A DNA stretch of 64,000 nucleotides, taken from the NCBI RefSeq assembly GCF_044383835.1, contig NZ_JBISEP010000002.1, forward strand, positions 62,001 through 126,000. The letters are read 5' to 3'. Position 1 is the stretch's first letter. Each line of letters starts with the position of its first letter. Made by a program: the position numbers and the translations under genes. The notes under the pieces were generated by a model. It had not been told where the DNA came from, did no database searches, and was given only the letters and a program-made list of their open reading frames with translations. This document shows positions 52,766-61,561 of this stretch, piece by piece. Origin of the DNA: Paraliobacillus sp044383835. GTDB taxonomy: Bacteria; Bacillota; Bacilli; Bacillales; Amphibacillaceae.

Positions 52766-53803
52766 TTAAGGATAGATAGGAGAGTGTTGTAATCCTGTTG
52801 TCTCATCCCATCCACACATCAAATTCATGTTTTGTATCGCTTGCCCAGCCGCACCTTTTACTAAGTTATCAATTACTGCAATCACAGTTAATCGATTCGT
52901 TCGCTCATCTACATGAACCGCAATGTCACAATAATTACTTCCGTAGACTTCTTTTGTTGCAGGTAAGGAAATATCTGATCGTAATCGAACAAATGGATGT
53001 TTGTCATAAAAAGTTTGATAGAATGACTGAACGGTTTGTTGATCCACTTTTTCTTTTAGACTAGCATAACAAGTAACCATAATCCCTCTCGTCATTGGTA
53101 CAACGTGTGGTGTAAAAGTAAGCTGTATTTCTTCTTTGACAAATGACTGAAGGGTTTGCTCCATTTCAGGAACATGTTTATGAACACCTAATTTATAGGC
53201 TTTCGTATTTTCATTCATTTCAGAAAAATGGACATTTAAGGAAAGTCCCCTTCCGGCACCAGATACACCTGTTTTCCCGTCAATAATAATACTATTTGTA
53301 TTAATCCACCCTTGTTGGACAACTGGTATCAAACCTAATAGTGCAGCGGTTGGATAACACCCTGGATTGGCTAGTAATTTCGCTGATTGAATTTGATCAG
53401 AGAAAATTTCACTCAGTCCATAAACAGCCTGTTCTAAATAAGATTGATCTGCTGATTCTGCTTGATACCATTGTTGATAAGTAGTAGCTGACTTTAAACG
53501 GAAATCTCCTGATAAATCAATGCAAGTAAGCTCATGATCTAAAAAAATTGGAATTAGTTCTGTACTAACATTGGAAGGTGTTGCAAAAAAAACAAGGTCA
53601 ATTGTTTCAGTTAATTTTTTTATATTTAATTGTTCCATCGTTAGTGTGACGATCTCACTCATATGGGGGTAGACCATTGAAAAATCAGTCCCATCTTTAG
53701 AATGAGAAATAATTGTAGTTAACTCTGCATGCGGATGCATATTTAACAATCGTGTTAATTCCGCCGCTCCATAACCAGAACCACCTATAATAGCTACATT
53801 CAT
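52766..53803 (-). CDS. argC: N-acetyl-gamma-glutamyl-phosphate reductase
   Basis: NADPH-dependent reduction of acetylglutamyl phosphate, third step of arginine synthesis. The NADP motif is AIIGGSGYGAAELTRLL, and the catalytic Cys lies in ANPGCYPTAALLG; the catalytic His region is PHVVPMTRGIM. I start at the ATG at 53803, ten bases after AGGAG; a GTG two codons earlier is too close. It is the first gene of argCJBD, behind a promoter with an ARG-box-like palindrome. Confidence 0.95.
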   Translation of the reverse strand: MNVAIIGGSGYGAAELTRLLNMHPHAELTTIISHSKDGTDFSMVYPHMSEIVTLTMEQLNIKKLTETIDLVFFATPSNVSTELIPIFLDHELTCIDLSGDFRLKSATTYQQWYQAESADQSYLEQAVYGLSEIFSDQIQSAKLLANPGCYPTAALLGLIPVVQQGWINTNSIIIDGKTGVSGAGRGLSLNVHFSEMNENTKAYKLGVHKHVPEMEQTLQSFVKEEIQLTFTPHVVPMTRGIMVTCYASLKEKVDQQTVQSFYQTFYDKHPFVRLRSDISLPATKEVYGSNYCDIAVHVDERTNRLTVIAVIDNLVKGAAGQAIQNMNLMCGWDETTGLQHSPIYP

Positions 53804-53843
53804 CTCCACAACTCTCCTATTCCGCTTCTGATTGTAGTTAATT

Positions 53844-53872
53844 ATTATACTTTATTTTGTATTTTTATACAA
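53844..53872 (-). promoter_or_regulatory. argC promoter with ARG-box-like palindrome
   Basis: On the minus strand TTGTAT (53872-53867), 17 bases, TATAAT (53849-53844). The -35 box is part of TTGTATAAAAATACAA (53872-53857), arms TTGTAT/ATACAA, close to the ArgR/AhrC ARG box (TGAATAAAAATTCA type). Repression by arginine-bound ArgR is inferred. Confidence 0.65.
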
Positions 53873-53931
53873 CAATTATTTTAAAAATATTCTGATTTTT
53901 CTATAACGTTTTTACATTTGAATTTCTAAAT

Positions 53932-53971
53932 AATAAAAAGACTGCATTTCATGAAATGCAGTCTTTTTATT
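53932..53971. terminator. Perfect palindromic terminator after OsmC gene
   Basis: A perfect palindrome of 40 bases whose arms read AATAAAAAGACTGCATTTCA; T-rich on both outer sides, with its right end over the OsmC stop codon. It ends the minus-strand OsmC transcript and lies upstream of the arg promoter. Confidence 0.9.
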
Positions 53972-54356
53972 ATTTAGCTGTTACATTCACTTCAGCACCA
54001 TGTTCTATCGTATTTCCAACGGTACACGCTCTTTTCGCTGAACGAATCAATTTCTCCTTCACTTTATCTTCAAGGTTCGTATCAAAAGTAATTTCTACAT
54101 CTAACTTTTCTAGACGGGATGGCCTTCCGTCCGCTTTCGTTACATGAACTTCGATGTCATACGACTCAATTGGAAGATTATCACGTTTGATAAGTGCATC
54201 TAATGTTAATCCCATACAAAAACTAACTCCACTCGCAAGATAATCCATTGGGCTATATCCTTCCAACTCACTGTCGGAGGACGCCGCAATCAACGTTACT
54301 CCTTTTTGATTCGTAACCTTATGTGGCTGATCTTTCACTTTTTTTAATGTAATCAT
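53970..54356 (-). CDS. OsmC-family peroxiredoxin-like protein
   Basis: Thiol-dependent peroxide-detoxifying fold of 128 residues, closest to the YhfA subgroup. The two conserved cysteines are present: one in SGVSFCMGLTLDAL and one in RSAKRACTVGNTIEHG. The domain start TNQKGVTLIAASSDSELEGYSPMDYL is typical. Function in YhfA-type proteins is not established. TTGGAGGGA precedes the ATG. Single gene. Confidence 0.85.
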   Translation of the reverse strand: MITLKKVKDQPHKVTNQKGVTLIAASSDSELEGYSPMDYLASGVSFCMGLTLDALIKRDNLPIESYDIEVHVTKADGRPSRLEKLDVEITFDTNLEDKVKEKLIRSAKRACTVGNTIEHGAEVNVTAK

Positions 54357-54593
54357 TCACTTTATCCCTCCAAGTATATTTCTTGTATATACGTTCCCTC
54401 TTTTATTTACAACTACACCTACTTTAATATTACTATAGAGCAAAAAACAATATAGTTCAAAAAGAATGCACTGATTTACTGTGTGCTATTCAAAATAGTT
54501 AGGTGAATATACGCTCACTTTATTTTCTAACACGATCGGTCGATAAAAAAATTTCTTTATCTATAATAGTAGATAGTTAAATTATGTTCTAAA

Positions 54594-54665
54594 AAGAGGC
54601 AGGGACATAACTAAAAGGTGACTACCAAAATACGAACCTTGATTCTAAAAAGAATTAAGGTTCGT
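54594..54665 (+). repeat. AGAGGCAG hairpin repeat, copy 1
   Basis: Begins AGAGGCAGGGACATAACT and ends in a hairpin pairing ACGAACCTTGATTCT with AGAATTAAGGTTCGT. A similar element with AGAGGCAGAGAC and a comparable ACGAATCTTAATT hairpin lies at 62841-62919. The AGGCAGGGACATAA text recalls dispersed repeats known in several Firmicutes. Confidence 0.55.
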
Positions 54666-54684
54666 CTATTTGTTTGAAGTAATA

Positions 54685-54845
54685 ATCTAGCTGTGAAAAT
54701 ACACGACACTCCTCGAAAATGAAGTGCAATTTTCTTCGTACGATGCGTTGCGGTCGAAGTATTCCTTGTCCTGCAGGTACAACACGATCTGAAGCCGTGC
54801 CTGCGGTAAGGGAGTCCATTTCCTCAGCGGTGTTTGTTCTGCTTC
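54685..54845 (-). repeat. Dispersed repeat, copy B
   Basis: CGACACTCCTCGAAAATGAA, then ATTTTCTTCGTACGATGCG and a G/C-rich palindromic stretch (CTGCAGG, GCCGTGCCTGCGG). This matches the copy at 43.4 kb in reverse orientation, with partial similarity also near 7.81 kb. Confidence 0.6.
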
Positions 54846-54902
54846 ATTAATATAAATGTTTGGATTTTCTCTTGAGAAATGTTGTTTTGTCTTAACCTCT
54901 TT

Positions 54903-56372
54903 TTACCTCATTACTTTATTTAATTGCCAGCCGCTAACATCATATTGTAGCGTTCCTGTTACTTTTATAGTTAATTGGCGCGTTAATAAATCTTCAAACA
55001 ATCGAGCTGAGAAGACTTTTTCGCCCTGATTAACAAACACTTCAATAGATGATGTATCAAGGTATATATGCAAATCAGTTAATGATTTTAATTCCGTTTT
55101 GCGAGACTCTAGTTGATTCGTTCTAAAATTAGCGCGTGTTAAAGTTAACATCTGTTCCACAGCATCAAAACGTAGTGTCGTATTTTTATCAAATGTAAAA
55201 GAAATAGCATCTCCTTGAAAACGATTAACTTGGAATTGAAATTCCATCGCCTCATGGTTTCCTGTTAGGTAGATCACTTCATCTTGACTACTTGTTTTAT
55301 GTTTGTCTATTATTTGATTGCTTCTTAATTGTTTTAATTCCTTAACAGGTTGCTGGTAAAGATGATTATCTCGTAATATAAGTTCTCTAGGAATAGTCAT
55401 GGCGTGAATCCAATGGTATGCTTTTGTTGGATGGTAAGCCTCACTTTCCTCTGGTAACCCCATCCAGCCAAATAAAATTCGCCTACCTGCTTGATCAATT
55501 GTTGTTTGCGGTGCATAAAAATCAAATCCGCTGTCCAACTCCACAAAAGGTTGATGTATAAAACAACCATTTTTTCTATTTAGCTCACCTAATATATAAC
55601 CAGTTTGATAGATATTTTGATATCGAAATTCTTCTGGCTCCATTCCTTGTGGCGAAAATAACAATGCATCTTGCTCTTTGAATGGAAGAAGGTCTGGACA
55701 TTCCCACATATAACCGAAATCTGAGTAATCGATGTTTGGATCTCTAACTTCTCCAACAAGCTCCCAATCAAATAAGTTAGGTGAGTGATATAATAAGGCA
55801 CATCCTAAGAGCTCATTTGTTTGCGCCCCAATCACAAGATACCATTGCTCTTTTTCTTTCCACACCTTAGGGTCTCTAAAATGTGCTGTATAACCATCTG
55901 GTACAGTAAACAACGGCCCTTTTTTTTCAAATTGAATGCCATCTTCAGAAACGGCTAGACATTGATAAGACTTTCTATCACCCGATGAATCACGAACATT
56001 ACCAGTGTAAAACAGATACAATTTTCCTTCATTTTCAATTGCCGACCCTGAATAACAACCATCTTTATCAAACCAATCACTAGGGGCTAAAGCAATAGAT
56101 TGCCATTTCCAATCAACAAGGTTAGTAGATGTCATATGTGCCCAAAACTTATTTCTATGGTTTGTAGCAAACGGATTCCATTGGAAAAATAAATGATAGA
56201 ACCCTTTAAAATAAACGAATCCATTTGGATCATTTAATAATCCAACTGGTGGCATGATATGGTAATGGAATCGAAATGGATCCTGAATGACTTGTTTTGT
56301 TTTATTCAAAATTTCTTGCATCGCTTGTGTTTTTAATTGTAAATCCAATGAACGATTCTTCTCTTTCTCCAT
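54903..56372 (-). CDS. scrB: Sucrose-6-phosphate hydrolase, GH32
   Basis: Cleaves sucrose 6-phosphate delivered by the PTS into glucose 6-phosphate and fructose. GH32 enzyme of 489 residues: the nucleophile Asp in GLLNDPNGF, the transition-state Asp in FRDPKVW and the acid/base Glu in WECPDLLPF are intact, and a C-terminal beta-sandwich ends the protein. No signal peptide, so cytoplasmic. It starts 23 bases after the scrA stop codon, with AGGGTG before the ATG. B. subtilis calls this gene sacA. Confidence 0.94.
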   Translation of the reverse strand: MEKEKNRSLDLQLKTQAMQEILNKTKQVIQDPFRFHYHIMPPVGLLNDPNGFVYFKGFYHLFFQWNPFATNHRNKFWAHMTSTNLVDWKWQSIALAPSDWFDKDGCYSGSAIENEGKLYLFYTGNVRDSSGDRKSYQCLAVSEDGIQFEKKGPLFTVPDGYTAHFRDPKVWKEKEQWYLVIGAQTNELLGCALLYHSPNLFDWELVGEVRDPNIDYSDFGYMWECPDLLPFKEQDALLFSPQGMEPEEFRYQNIYQTGYILGELNRKNGCFIHQPFVELDSGFDFYAPQTTIDQAGRRILFGWMGLPEESEAYHPTKAYHWIHAMTIPRELILRDNHLYQQPVKELKQLRSNQIIDKHKTSSQDEVIYLTGNHEAMEFQFQVNRFQGDAISFTFDKNTTLRFDAVEQMLTLTRANFRTNQLESRKTELKSLTDLHIYLDTSSIEVFVNQGEKVFSARLFEDLLTRQLTIKVTGTLQYDVSGWQLNKVMR

Positions 56373-56395
56373 CCTAGCATCACCCTAACGATTGT

Positions 56396-57784
56396 TTAGT
56401 CTTCTTTATTTTTATAACCAAACATCCAAGTAAGCACAAAAGCTGTTGCAATAGATACTATGTTAACAAAAATATACAATAACAATTGACTATTTAAATA
56501 TAGCAATGTTCCGGGGATAACAGTAATAGACATGCCAGTAGCTTCGAGCCCAAGTAAAGAAGCTAAAAATCCACCTACACCTCCACCAATTAGCCCCATT
56601 AAAAATGGCTTGCCTAATCTCAGATTAACACCAAAAATAGCTGGTTCTGTTATTCCTAAAAATGCGGATAAGGATGATGGTAAAGCTAAAGCCTTCATTT
56701 TAGTAGATTTTGTTTTTAAACCAACCGCCAATGCTGCTCCACCTTGGGCTGCAATTGCCCCTGTAACAATTGCATTAAAAGGGTTACTTCCCAAATTCTC
56801 TAATAACTGAATTTCTAACAAATTAAAAATATGATGTACACCAGTAACAACAATAATCTGATTGAAAAAACCTATTAGTAAGCCACCTAATCCTATTGGT
56901 AAACTTAGAACAGCTAATGTGCCTTCTAAAATATAATCTTCTACTACGTGAAAAGTTGGTCCAAGTATAAACATTGCAAAGCTAATCATAATTAGTAAAG
57001 TCAAAAATGGTGTTACAATTAAATCTAATGCTTCAGGTACACGTTTTCTTATAAATCTTTCTACTTTCGCACCGATCAACCCTGCAAAAAATGCTGGTAA
57101 TACGGAGCCTTGATAGCCGACAACCGGAATAAATCCCATAAAATAAATTGGCTCAACTGATCCACCAGCAACTCCCCACGCATTTGGCAAGGAAGGACTA
57201 ACAAGCATCAATCCTAAAACAAGCCCAATAATTGGTGAACCACCAAATACTCTAAAAGCAGACCATGCAATTAAAGCAGGTAAAAAGATAAATGCTGTAT
57301 CCGTCAAGATTTGAGTGAATAACAGAAAATTCTCTGATATATCGCCCGGGGTTAAGCCGAACATACTAAGAATTTGTTCTTGCATGACTAGACCACGTAC
57401 CCCCATAAAAAGACCCGTGGCAACTAGTACAGGAATAATCGGTACAAAAACATCTCCCAATGTACGAATCGAACGTTGTAATATATTACCTGATTTCGCT
57501 GCTTTCTTTGATTGCTCTGCTTTGGACGATCCTTGTAAACCTAATTTTTCAACTTCTTCATAAACGCGATTAACTGTGCCAGTACCTAAAATAATTTGAT
57601 ATTGCCCAGAATTAAAAAATGCACCTTTCACGCTATCTATAGCCTCTACTGCTTGTTGATCAATTACTTCTTTATCATTTACCATCAACCTAAGTCTTGT
57701 AGCGCAATGTGCGAACGAGGAAATGTTATCTTTTCCACCTACAGCACTAATTATTTCTTCAGCTACTTTACGATTATCTGCCAT
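56396..57784 (-). CDS. scrA: PTS sucrose-specific EIIBC
   Basis: Imports and phosphorylates sucrose. 462 residues: an N-terminal EIIB domain with the phosphorylated Cys in SSFAHCATRLRLMV (near residue 27), then an EIIC domain with about ten membrane segments, including GLFMGVRGLVM and the GITEPAIFGVNLRLG substrate motif. There is no EIIA, so it must borrow one, probably the glucose-type EIIA, as in B. subtilis SacP. I start at the ATG at 57784, following AAGGAGTGAACAAATA. It is cotranscribed with scrB behind two palindromic operators. Confidence 0.93.
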   Translation of the reverse strand: MADNRKVAEEIISAVGGKDNISSFAHCATRLRLMVNDKEVIDQQAVEAIDSVKGAFFNSGQYQIILGTGTVNRVYEEVEKLGLQGSSKAEQSKKAAKSGNILQRSIRTLGDVFVPIIPVLVATGLFMGVRGLVMQEQILSMFGLTPGDISENFLLFTQILTDTAFIFLPALIAWSAFRVFGGSPIIGLVLGLMLVSPSLPNAWGVAGGSVEPIYFMGFIPVVGYQGSVLPAFFAGLIGAKVERFIRKRVPEALDLIVTPFLTLLIMISFAMFILGPTFHVVEDYILEGTLAVLSLPIGLGGLLIGFFNQIIVVTGVHHIFNLLEIQLLENLGSNPFNAIVTGAIAAQGGAALAVGLKTKSTKMKALALPSSLSAFLGITEPAIFGVNLRLGKPFLMGLIGGGVGGFLASLLGLEATGMSITVIPGTLLYLNSQLLLYIFVNIVSIATAFVLTWMFGYKNKED

Positions 57785-57804
57785 TATTTGTTCACTCCTT
57801 ATAT

Positions 57805-57863
57805 TTTTGTGGGATCGATCCCACAAAATAAAAAAATAATATCCCTTAGTGGGATCGATTCCA
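57805..57863 (-). promoter_or_regulatory. Two LacI-type operators before scrA
   Basis: A perfect 24-base palindrome (arms TTTTGTGGGATC, 57805-57828) lies 20 bases before the scrA start codon, and a second copy with one mismatch, TGGGATCGATTCCA, lies at 57850-57863. Both have the central CG typical of LacI-family operators and probably bind the adjacent regulator, flanking the scrA promoter. Confidence 0.8.
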
Positions 57864-57880
57864 TATTAGTGATTAAAAAA

Positions 57881-57904
57881 AGAGATGAAATCGATTTCAT
57901 CTCT
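57881..57904 (-). terminator. Hairpin terminator of regulator gene, containing a cre site
   Basis: A perfect 24-base palindrome with arms AGAGATGAAATC, directly after the LacI-family stop codon; on the minus strand TTTTTTT follows. Its core TGAAATCGATTTCA (57886-57899) fits the CcpA consensus TGWAANCGNTNWCA at every position, so one sequence may be both terminator and catabolite-repression site upstream of scrA. Confidence 0.75.
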
Positions 57905-57906
57905 GA

Positions 57907-58896
57907 TTATACACTACCTCTAACTAAAAGTCTATAACCTAACATAATTTTTTCCGCACCACTCTCTTTACTTTCTACTTGCTGCATTAACAACTTCGCT
58001 GCTTCTTCACCAGCTTGCTCATTTTGATAATCCACCGTTGTCAAAGGAGGGGTAATATGCTCTGACACCTCTGATGCACCAATGCTTACAACTGCGACAT
58101 CATTCGGCACTTGATAGTTATGTTGTTTTAAATACTGCATTGCACCTATGGCGAGACGATCTGTCACAGCAAATATCGCTGTCGGCTTCTTGCTAGAATC
58201 CATTATGATTCTTTCCATTGCACGATAACCAGATTGTATATCAAAAACGGCTTGCTGCATCCAATTCTCTTCTATAGAAATAGTATTTTTCTTCATGGTA
58301 TCTAAAAAGGCTTTTTTCCTTAAATACCCTACTGCTCTATCCTTTTCATCCACACCAATAAACCCTATTTGCTTATGACCTTTTTCAATCAATAGTTGTG
58401 TTAGGTCTTGCGCTGCATGATAATCATCGTATAGAACATTTGATATACCATCAATTTCCTGACCAATTACTACAAGCGGACTATCCATTGTCATCAGCTT
58501 ATTGATCAGTTCTGGATTTATATTTGTGGCTGCTAGTATAATACCGTCCACTTGTCTTACTTTGAGTAATTGTAAAAACTCCAATTCTTTTTCTCTATTT
58601 TGATTGGTATTAGCAAGTAAGATTTGATAACCAGATTTCGCTAAAATATGATCCATTCCTGCTACTAGCCGACTTGACGTTTCCGTTCGAATAGTCGGAA
58701 CAATAACACCAATTACTTTTGTCTCTTTAGTCCTTAATGATTTCGCTTGCACACTAGGCATATAACCAGTTTCTTCAATCACTTTCTCTACACGCTTTCG
58801 TGCATCTTCGCTAACATAACCAGAGTCATTCAAAACCCTTGATACTGTAGAGCGTGATACATCGGCCATTTTAGCAATTTCTTTTATAGTAGACAA
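57907..58896 (-). CDS. LacI-family repressor, probably ScrR
   Basis: Sugar-responsive repressor of 329 residues. The N-terminal HTH (STIKEIAKMADVSRSTVSRV) and hinge (AKSLRTKETKVIGVIVP) are typical; the rest is a periplasmic-binding-protein-like effector domain with DGIILAATNI and AAKLLMQQVE. The start is a TTG eight bases after AAGGAA. It lies immediately upstream of scrAB with two palindromic operators between, so sucrose or fructose control is the best guess. It follows an orphan PTS IIB gene by 36 bases. Confidence 0.88.
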   Translation of the reverse strand: MSTIKEIAKMADVSRSTVSRVLNDSGYVSEDARKRVEKVIEETGYMPSVQAKSLRTKETKVIGVIVPTIRTETSSRLVAGMDHILAKSGYQILLANTNQNREKELEFLQLLKVRQVDGIILAATNINPELINKLMTMDSPLVVIGQEIDGISNVLYDDYHAAQDLTQLLIEKGHKQIGFIGVDEKDRAVGYLRKKAFLDTMKKNTISIEENWMQQAVFDIQSGYRAMERIIMDSSKKPTAIFAVTDRLAIGAMQYLKQHNYQVPNDVAVVSIGASEVSEHITPPLTTVDYQNEQAGEEAAKLLMQQVESKESGAEKIMLGYRLLVRGSV

Positions 58897-58932
58897 TCAC
58901 ATTCTTCCTTTTTTATTTATTACGATAAATGG

Positions 58933-59241
58933 TTACTTAACCATCAACTCTATCGCTTGATTTAAAACTCCCTTCCCATCGACACGACCATAAGCTTTAG
59001 GATCAATCACATCAAGTGGAATCTCTAATTCTTCAGCAATTCGGGAAAGTTTTTCTGTCAAAAATCTCATTTGTGGACCGATCAATAATACATCTGCACG
59101 TTTCATTTCAGATGGCGCATTATCTTGTGTGACAGCCCAAATCTCAACATCCATTCCTCGCGCCTCTGCCTCTTCCTTCATTCTAGAAACTAAAAGGGTC
59201 GTTGACATTCCAGCTGAGCATGCAAGTAATATTTTTTTCAT
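58933..59241 (-). CDS. Orphan PTS IIB, lactose/cellobiose type
   Basis: Cytoplasmic phosphotransferase subunit of 102 residues. The phosphorylated cysteine is Cys8 in LLACSAGMSTTLLV, and the family's VLLIGPQMRF and VIDPKAYGRVDG follow. No matching IIA or IIC gene is in the window; the neighbouring scrA already has its own B domain of a different family. It is cotranscribed with the LacI-family gene. It could serve a distant IIC, or have a regulatory role. AAGGAGG precedes the ATG. Confidence 0.88.
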   Translation of the reverse strand: MKKILLACSAGMSTTLLVSRMKEEAEARGMDVEIWAVTQDNAPSEMKRADVLLIGPQMRFLTEKLSRIAEELEIPLDVIDPKAYGRVDGKGVLNQAIELMVK

Positions 59242-59306
59242 TAGTTATCCTCCTTGATAAATTAACTGCTTTCTTTATATTATATTGCATTTTACAAACA
59301 TTTTCA

Positions 59307-59335
59307 CCCTTACTTATTTAACAAATAAGTAAGGG
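59307..59335. repeat. Perfect inverted repeat upstream of PTS IIB
   Basis: CCCTTACTTATTT and its exact complement around a three-base centre, between the AEC transporter stop codon and the PTS IIB gene. It could be a weak terminator, though no T-run follows on the minus strand, or an operator for the IIB-regulator transcript. Confidence 0.5.
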
Positions 59336-59385
59336 AGTTAATCATCATTTATATTGCACGGTAATGCATATTATAAGCAATTATT

Positions 59386-60285
59386 TCACAGAATAATCGC
59401 CAACACAATTGGCAAAGTAATCACACTTAATAACGTACTTGTTAATGTAGCGCTTGAGACAAACATAGGCTTAGCATTGAATTTAACGGCATACATCGTC
59501 GTATTTGCAGCTGTTGGCATAGCAGCAGTTAAGATCATAATTTGTTTTGCCATCTCATCAATAGGTAAAAATAATGTAATGATAGCCGCAATAACCGGAG
59601 CAATCGCCAGCCGAATAACTAAAGCAATAGATAGATTTCCAAACTCTATTTTTTTCAATGAAATAGTTGCCAACTGCATGCCGAGCACAATCATCACTGT
59701 TGGAATAGCAGCATCAGCTAACATATTAACAACAGTTGTAATTTCTTGTGTGAGCCTGATTTCTAATCCATTAAATATTACGCCAGCTAATGCACCGTAT
59801 ACAATCGGAACTTTGATGACTTCTTTTAATGGGGAATATGTTTGTTCTGTCTGACCACCTTGTGCTGCAACATAAATCCCTACTGTACACATAATTAATT
59901 GCTGCAATACCATGAGGATGACCGCATAGTGAAAACCTGTTTCACCAAAAACTAAAAGTACGAGTGGAGCGCCATAATTGCCATTATTCATAAACGAGGA
60001 AGCTAGGATTAAGCCGCTCAATTGTCGCTTTGACCAGCCTTTCATAACGCCTATAATATAACAAATTAAAATACTAAACAGACACAGTAAAGCTAAATAT
60101 ATAAACATATAAAAATAATCTAGATTAATTGGGTTTTGATAAAATGTTTGAAACGCCAAGAATGGATAAAGCAAATAAATAGCCATCGTTGCTATTGGTT
60201 TTACATCAATAGACCATAATTTTTTTCCAATAAAACCAATCGCAAACACAGAAAAAATAGGTAATAACATAGGTATGAATTCCAT
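59386..60285 (-). CDS. AEC family transporter
   Basis: Membrane carrier of 299 residues with about ten hydrophobic segments, of the auxin efflux carrier (AEC) family, which moves organic acids such as malate or malonate. Hallmarks are IYLLYPFLAFQTF, the SFMNNGNYGAPLVL motif in the first repeat, and TAAMPTAANTTMYAVKF in the second. I start at the ATG at 60285, after AAAGGTG; a GTG start three codons earlier overlaps that site. Substrate unknown. Downstream in order of the ThrE-type pair, so possibly exported amino or organic acids. Confidence 0.85.
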   Translation of the reverse strand: MEFIPMLLPIFSVFAIGFIGKKLWSIDVKPIATMAIYLLYPFLAFQTFYQNPINLDYFYMFIYLALLCLFSILICYIIGVMKGWSKRQLSGLILASSFMNNGNYGAPLVLLVFGETGFHYAVILMVLQQLIMCTVGIYVAAQGGQTEQTYSPLKEVIKVPIVYGALAGVIFNGLEIRLTQEITTVVNMLADAAIPTVMIVLGMQLATISLKKIEFGNLSIALVIRLAIAPVIAAIITLFLPIDEMAKQIMILTAAMPTAANTTMYAVKFNAKPMFVSSATLTSTLLSVITLPIVLAIIL

Positions 60286-60320
60286 CAACAACACCTTTAC
60301 TTTCTAAAGTTCACACTTTT

Positions 60321-60758
60321 CTAAACATCTTTCCATTTTACTCTTCGTATGATTTGATTAATTATTTCAGAAAACACCAATCCTAAAGCAATAGCACCAG
60401 AAATCAACAATGCCTTTGCAGCTAATTGTATAGCCATATTATAATCATTCTCCACAAACTGCCGCATCGCATCATATGACAATCCTCCAGGAACAAGCGG
60501 AATAATTCCAGACACATTAAATATAATAATTGGGGTTTTAAATAGCTTTGCACACAATTGGCTTAAAATAGCTACTAAAGTAGAAGCAGCTACTGTGGCA
60601 ACGACAGCATCTATGTTTTGCAACATACAGACTGTGTATACATACCAACCGAGCATACCTACCGCACCACATTGAATCAATGATCTTTTTGGTGCATTAA
60701 AAATGATTGCAAACGCACTTGAGGCAAAAAAGCTGGTCATTAATTGTCCAATGATCAT
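60321..60758 (-). CDS. Threonine/serine exporter, ThrE C-terminal part
   Basis: Membrane protein of 145 residues matching the C-terminal (DUF3815, YjjB-like) half of the ThrE threonine/serine exporter. About five hydrophobic segments, with IIPLVPGGLSYDAM and GMLGWYVYTV as family marks. In actinobacterial ThrE the two halves are fused; here, as in many Firmicutes, they are separate genes 16 bases apart. Likely works as a complex with the next entry. Confidence 0.88.
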   Translation of the reverse strand: MIIGQLMTSFFASSAFAIIFNAPKRSLIQCGAVGMLGWYVYTVCMLQNIDAVVATVAASTLVAILSQLCAKLFKTPIIIFNVSGIIPLVPGGLSYDAMRQFVENDYNMAIQLAAKALLISGAIALGLVFSEIINQIIRRVKWKDV

Positions 60759-60773
60759 ATCTGTAACACTTCC

Positions 60774-61514
60774 TCACGAAATTAAAAAAATTGCCGCAAC
60801 TCCTGCACCAATCGCAAAGGCCGTTAAAAATGCTTCTGCACCTTTTGACAGACCTGATACCAAATGACCAGCCATCAAGTCACGTACAGCGTTAGTAATT
60901 AGTAAACCCGGTACAAGTGGCATAACAGATCCAATAATAATTTTATCTAATTCTGCACCATTCCCTGTGTAAACAAATAAAACAGCAGCTAAACCAATTA
61001 AAAAAGAGGACAAAAATTCAGCAAAAAAACGGATTTCTATTATTTGTTGTAGAAAAACCATAGCTGAATAACCTAAGCCACCTGCAATAAATGCAGGAAA
61101 GAAATCAATCCATTGCCCTTGGAACATGATTGTAAAGCACCCACTTGCTAAACAGGCGGCTATAATTTGCACATAAATAGGATACGCATGTACTTCAGCT
61201 TCGATTTTATACAATTGTTGTAATGCTTCATCTAACGATACTAATCCGTTTGATATATTTCGTGAAATACTATTCACTTGAGTTACTTTATGTAAATCTG
61301 TTGACCGCTTAACAATCCGTACAAAGTTAGTAGGCTCTGTTTCTCCCATCGAGAACAGAATTCCTGTTGGCGTTGCATGGCTTTGTGCTTTCTCTACACC
61401 AAAAGCCAAAGCAATTCGAATCATCGTATCTTCTACACGATATGTTTCTGCACCACCCTGCAACATAATTTTTCCTGCAAGAAGACAAACATTTGTTATT
61501 TTTTTCTCATTCAC
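60774..61514 (-). CDS. Threonine/serine exporter, ThrE N-terminal part
   Basis: 246-residue partner (DUF1212, YjjP-like) of the preceding gene. The soluble N-terminal region contains LMLQGGAETYRVEDTMIRI-like text (residues 13-31) and FSMGETEPTNFVRI; five to six membrane segments follow, with VMPLVPGLLITNAVRDLMAGH typical of the family. Ends one step before its partner with a shared transcript. Exports threonine/serine or related small molecules. Confidence 0.88.
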   Translation of the reverse strand: MNEKKITNVCLLAGKIMLQGGAETYRVEDTMIRIALAFGVEKAQSHATPTGILFSMGETEPTNFVRIVKRSTDLHKVTQVNSISRNISNGLVSLDEALQQLYKIEAEVHAYPIYVQIIAACLASGCFTIMFQGQWIDFFPAFIAGGLGYSAMVFLQQIIEIRFFAEFLSSFLIGLAAVLFVYTGNGAELDKIIIGSVMPLVPGLLITNAVRDLMAGHLVSGLSKGAEAFLTAFAIGAGVAAIFLIS

Positions 61515-61561
61515 CTACACATCTCCTAACTTAATAGTGTACTTTTCTATTAAAACCCACT

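Larger units (their letters stand above)
54357..54902. other. Intergenic, 546 bases, with two repeat types
   Basis: No gene was found. The left part is AT-rich. A hairpin repeat occupies 54594-54665 and a second dispersed repeat 54685-54845. Confidence 0.5.
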
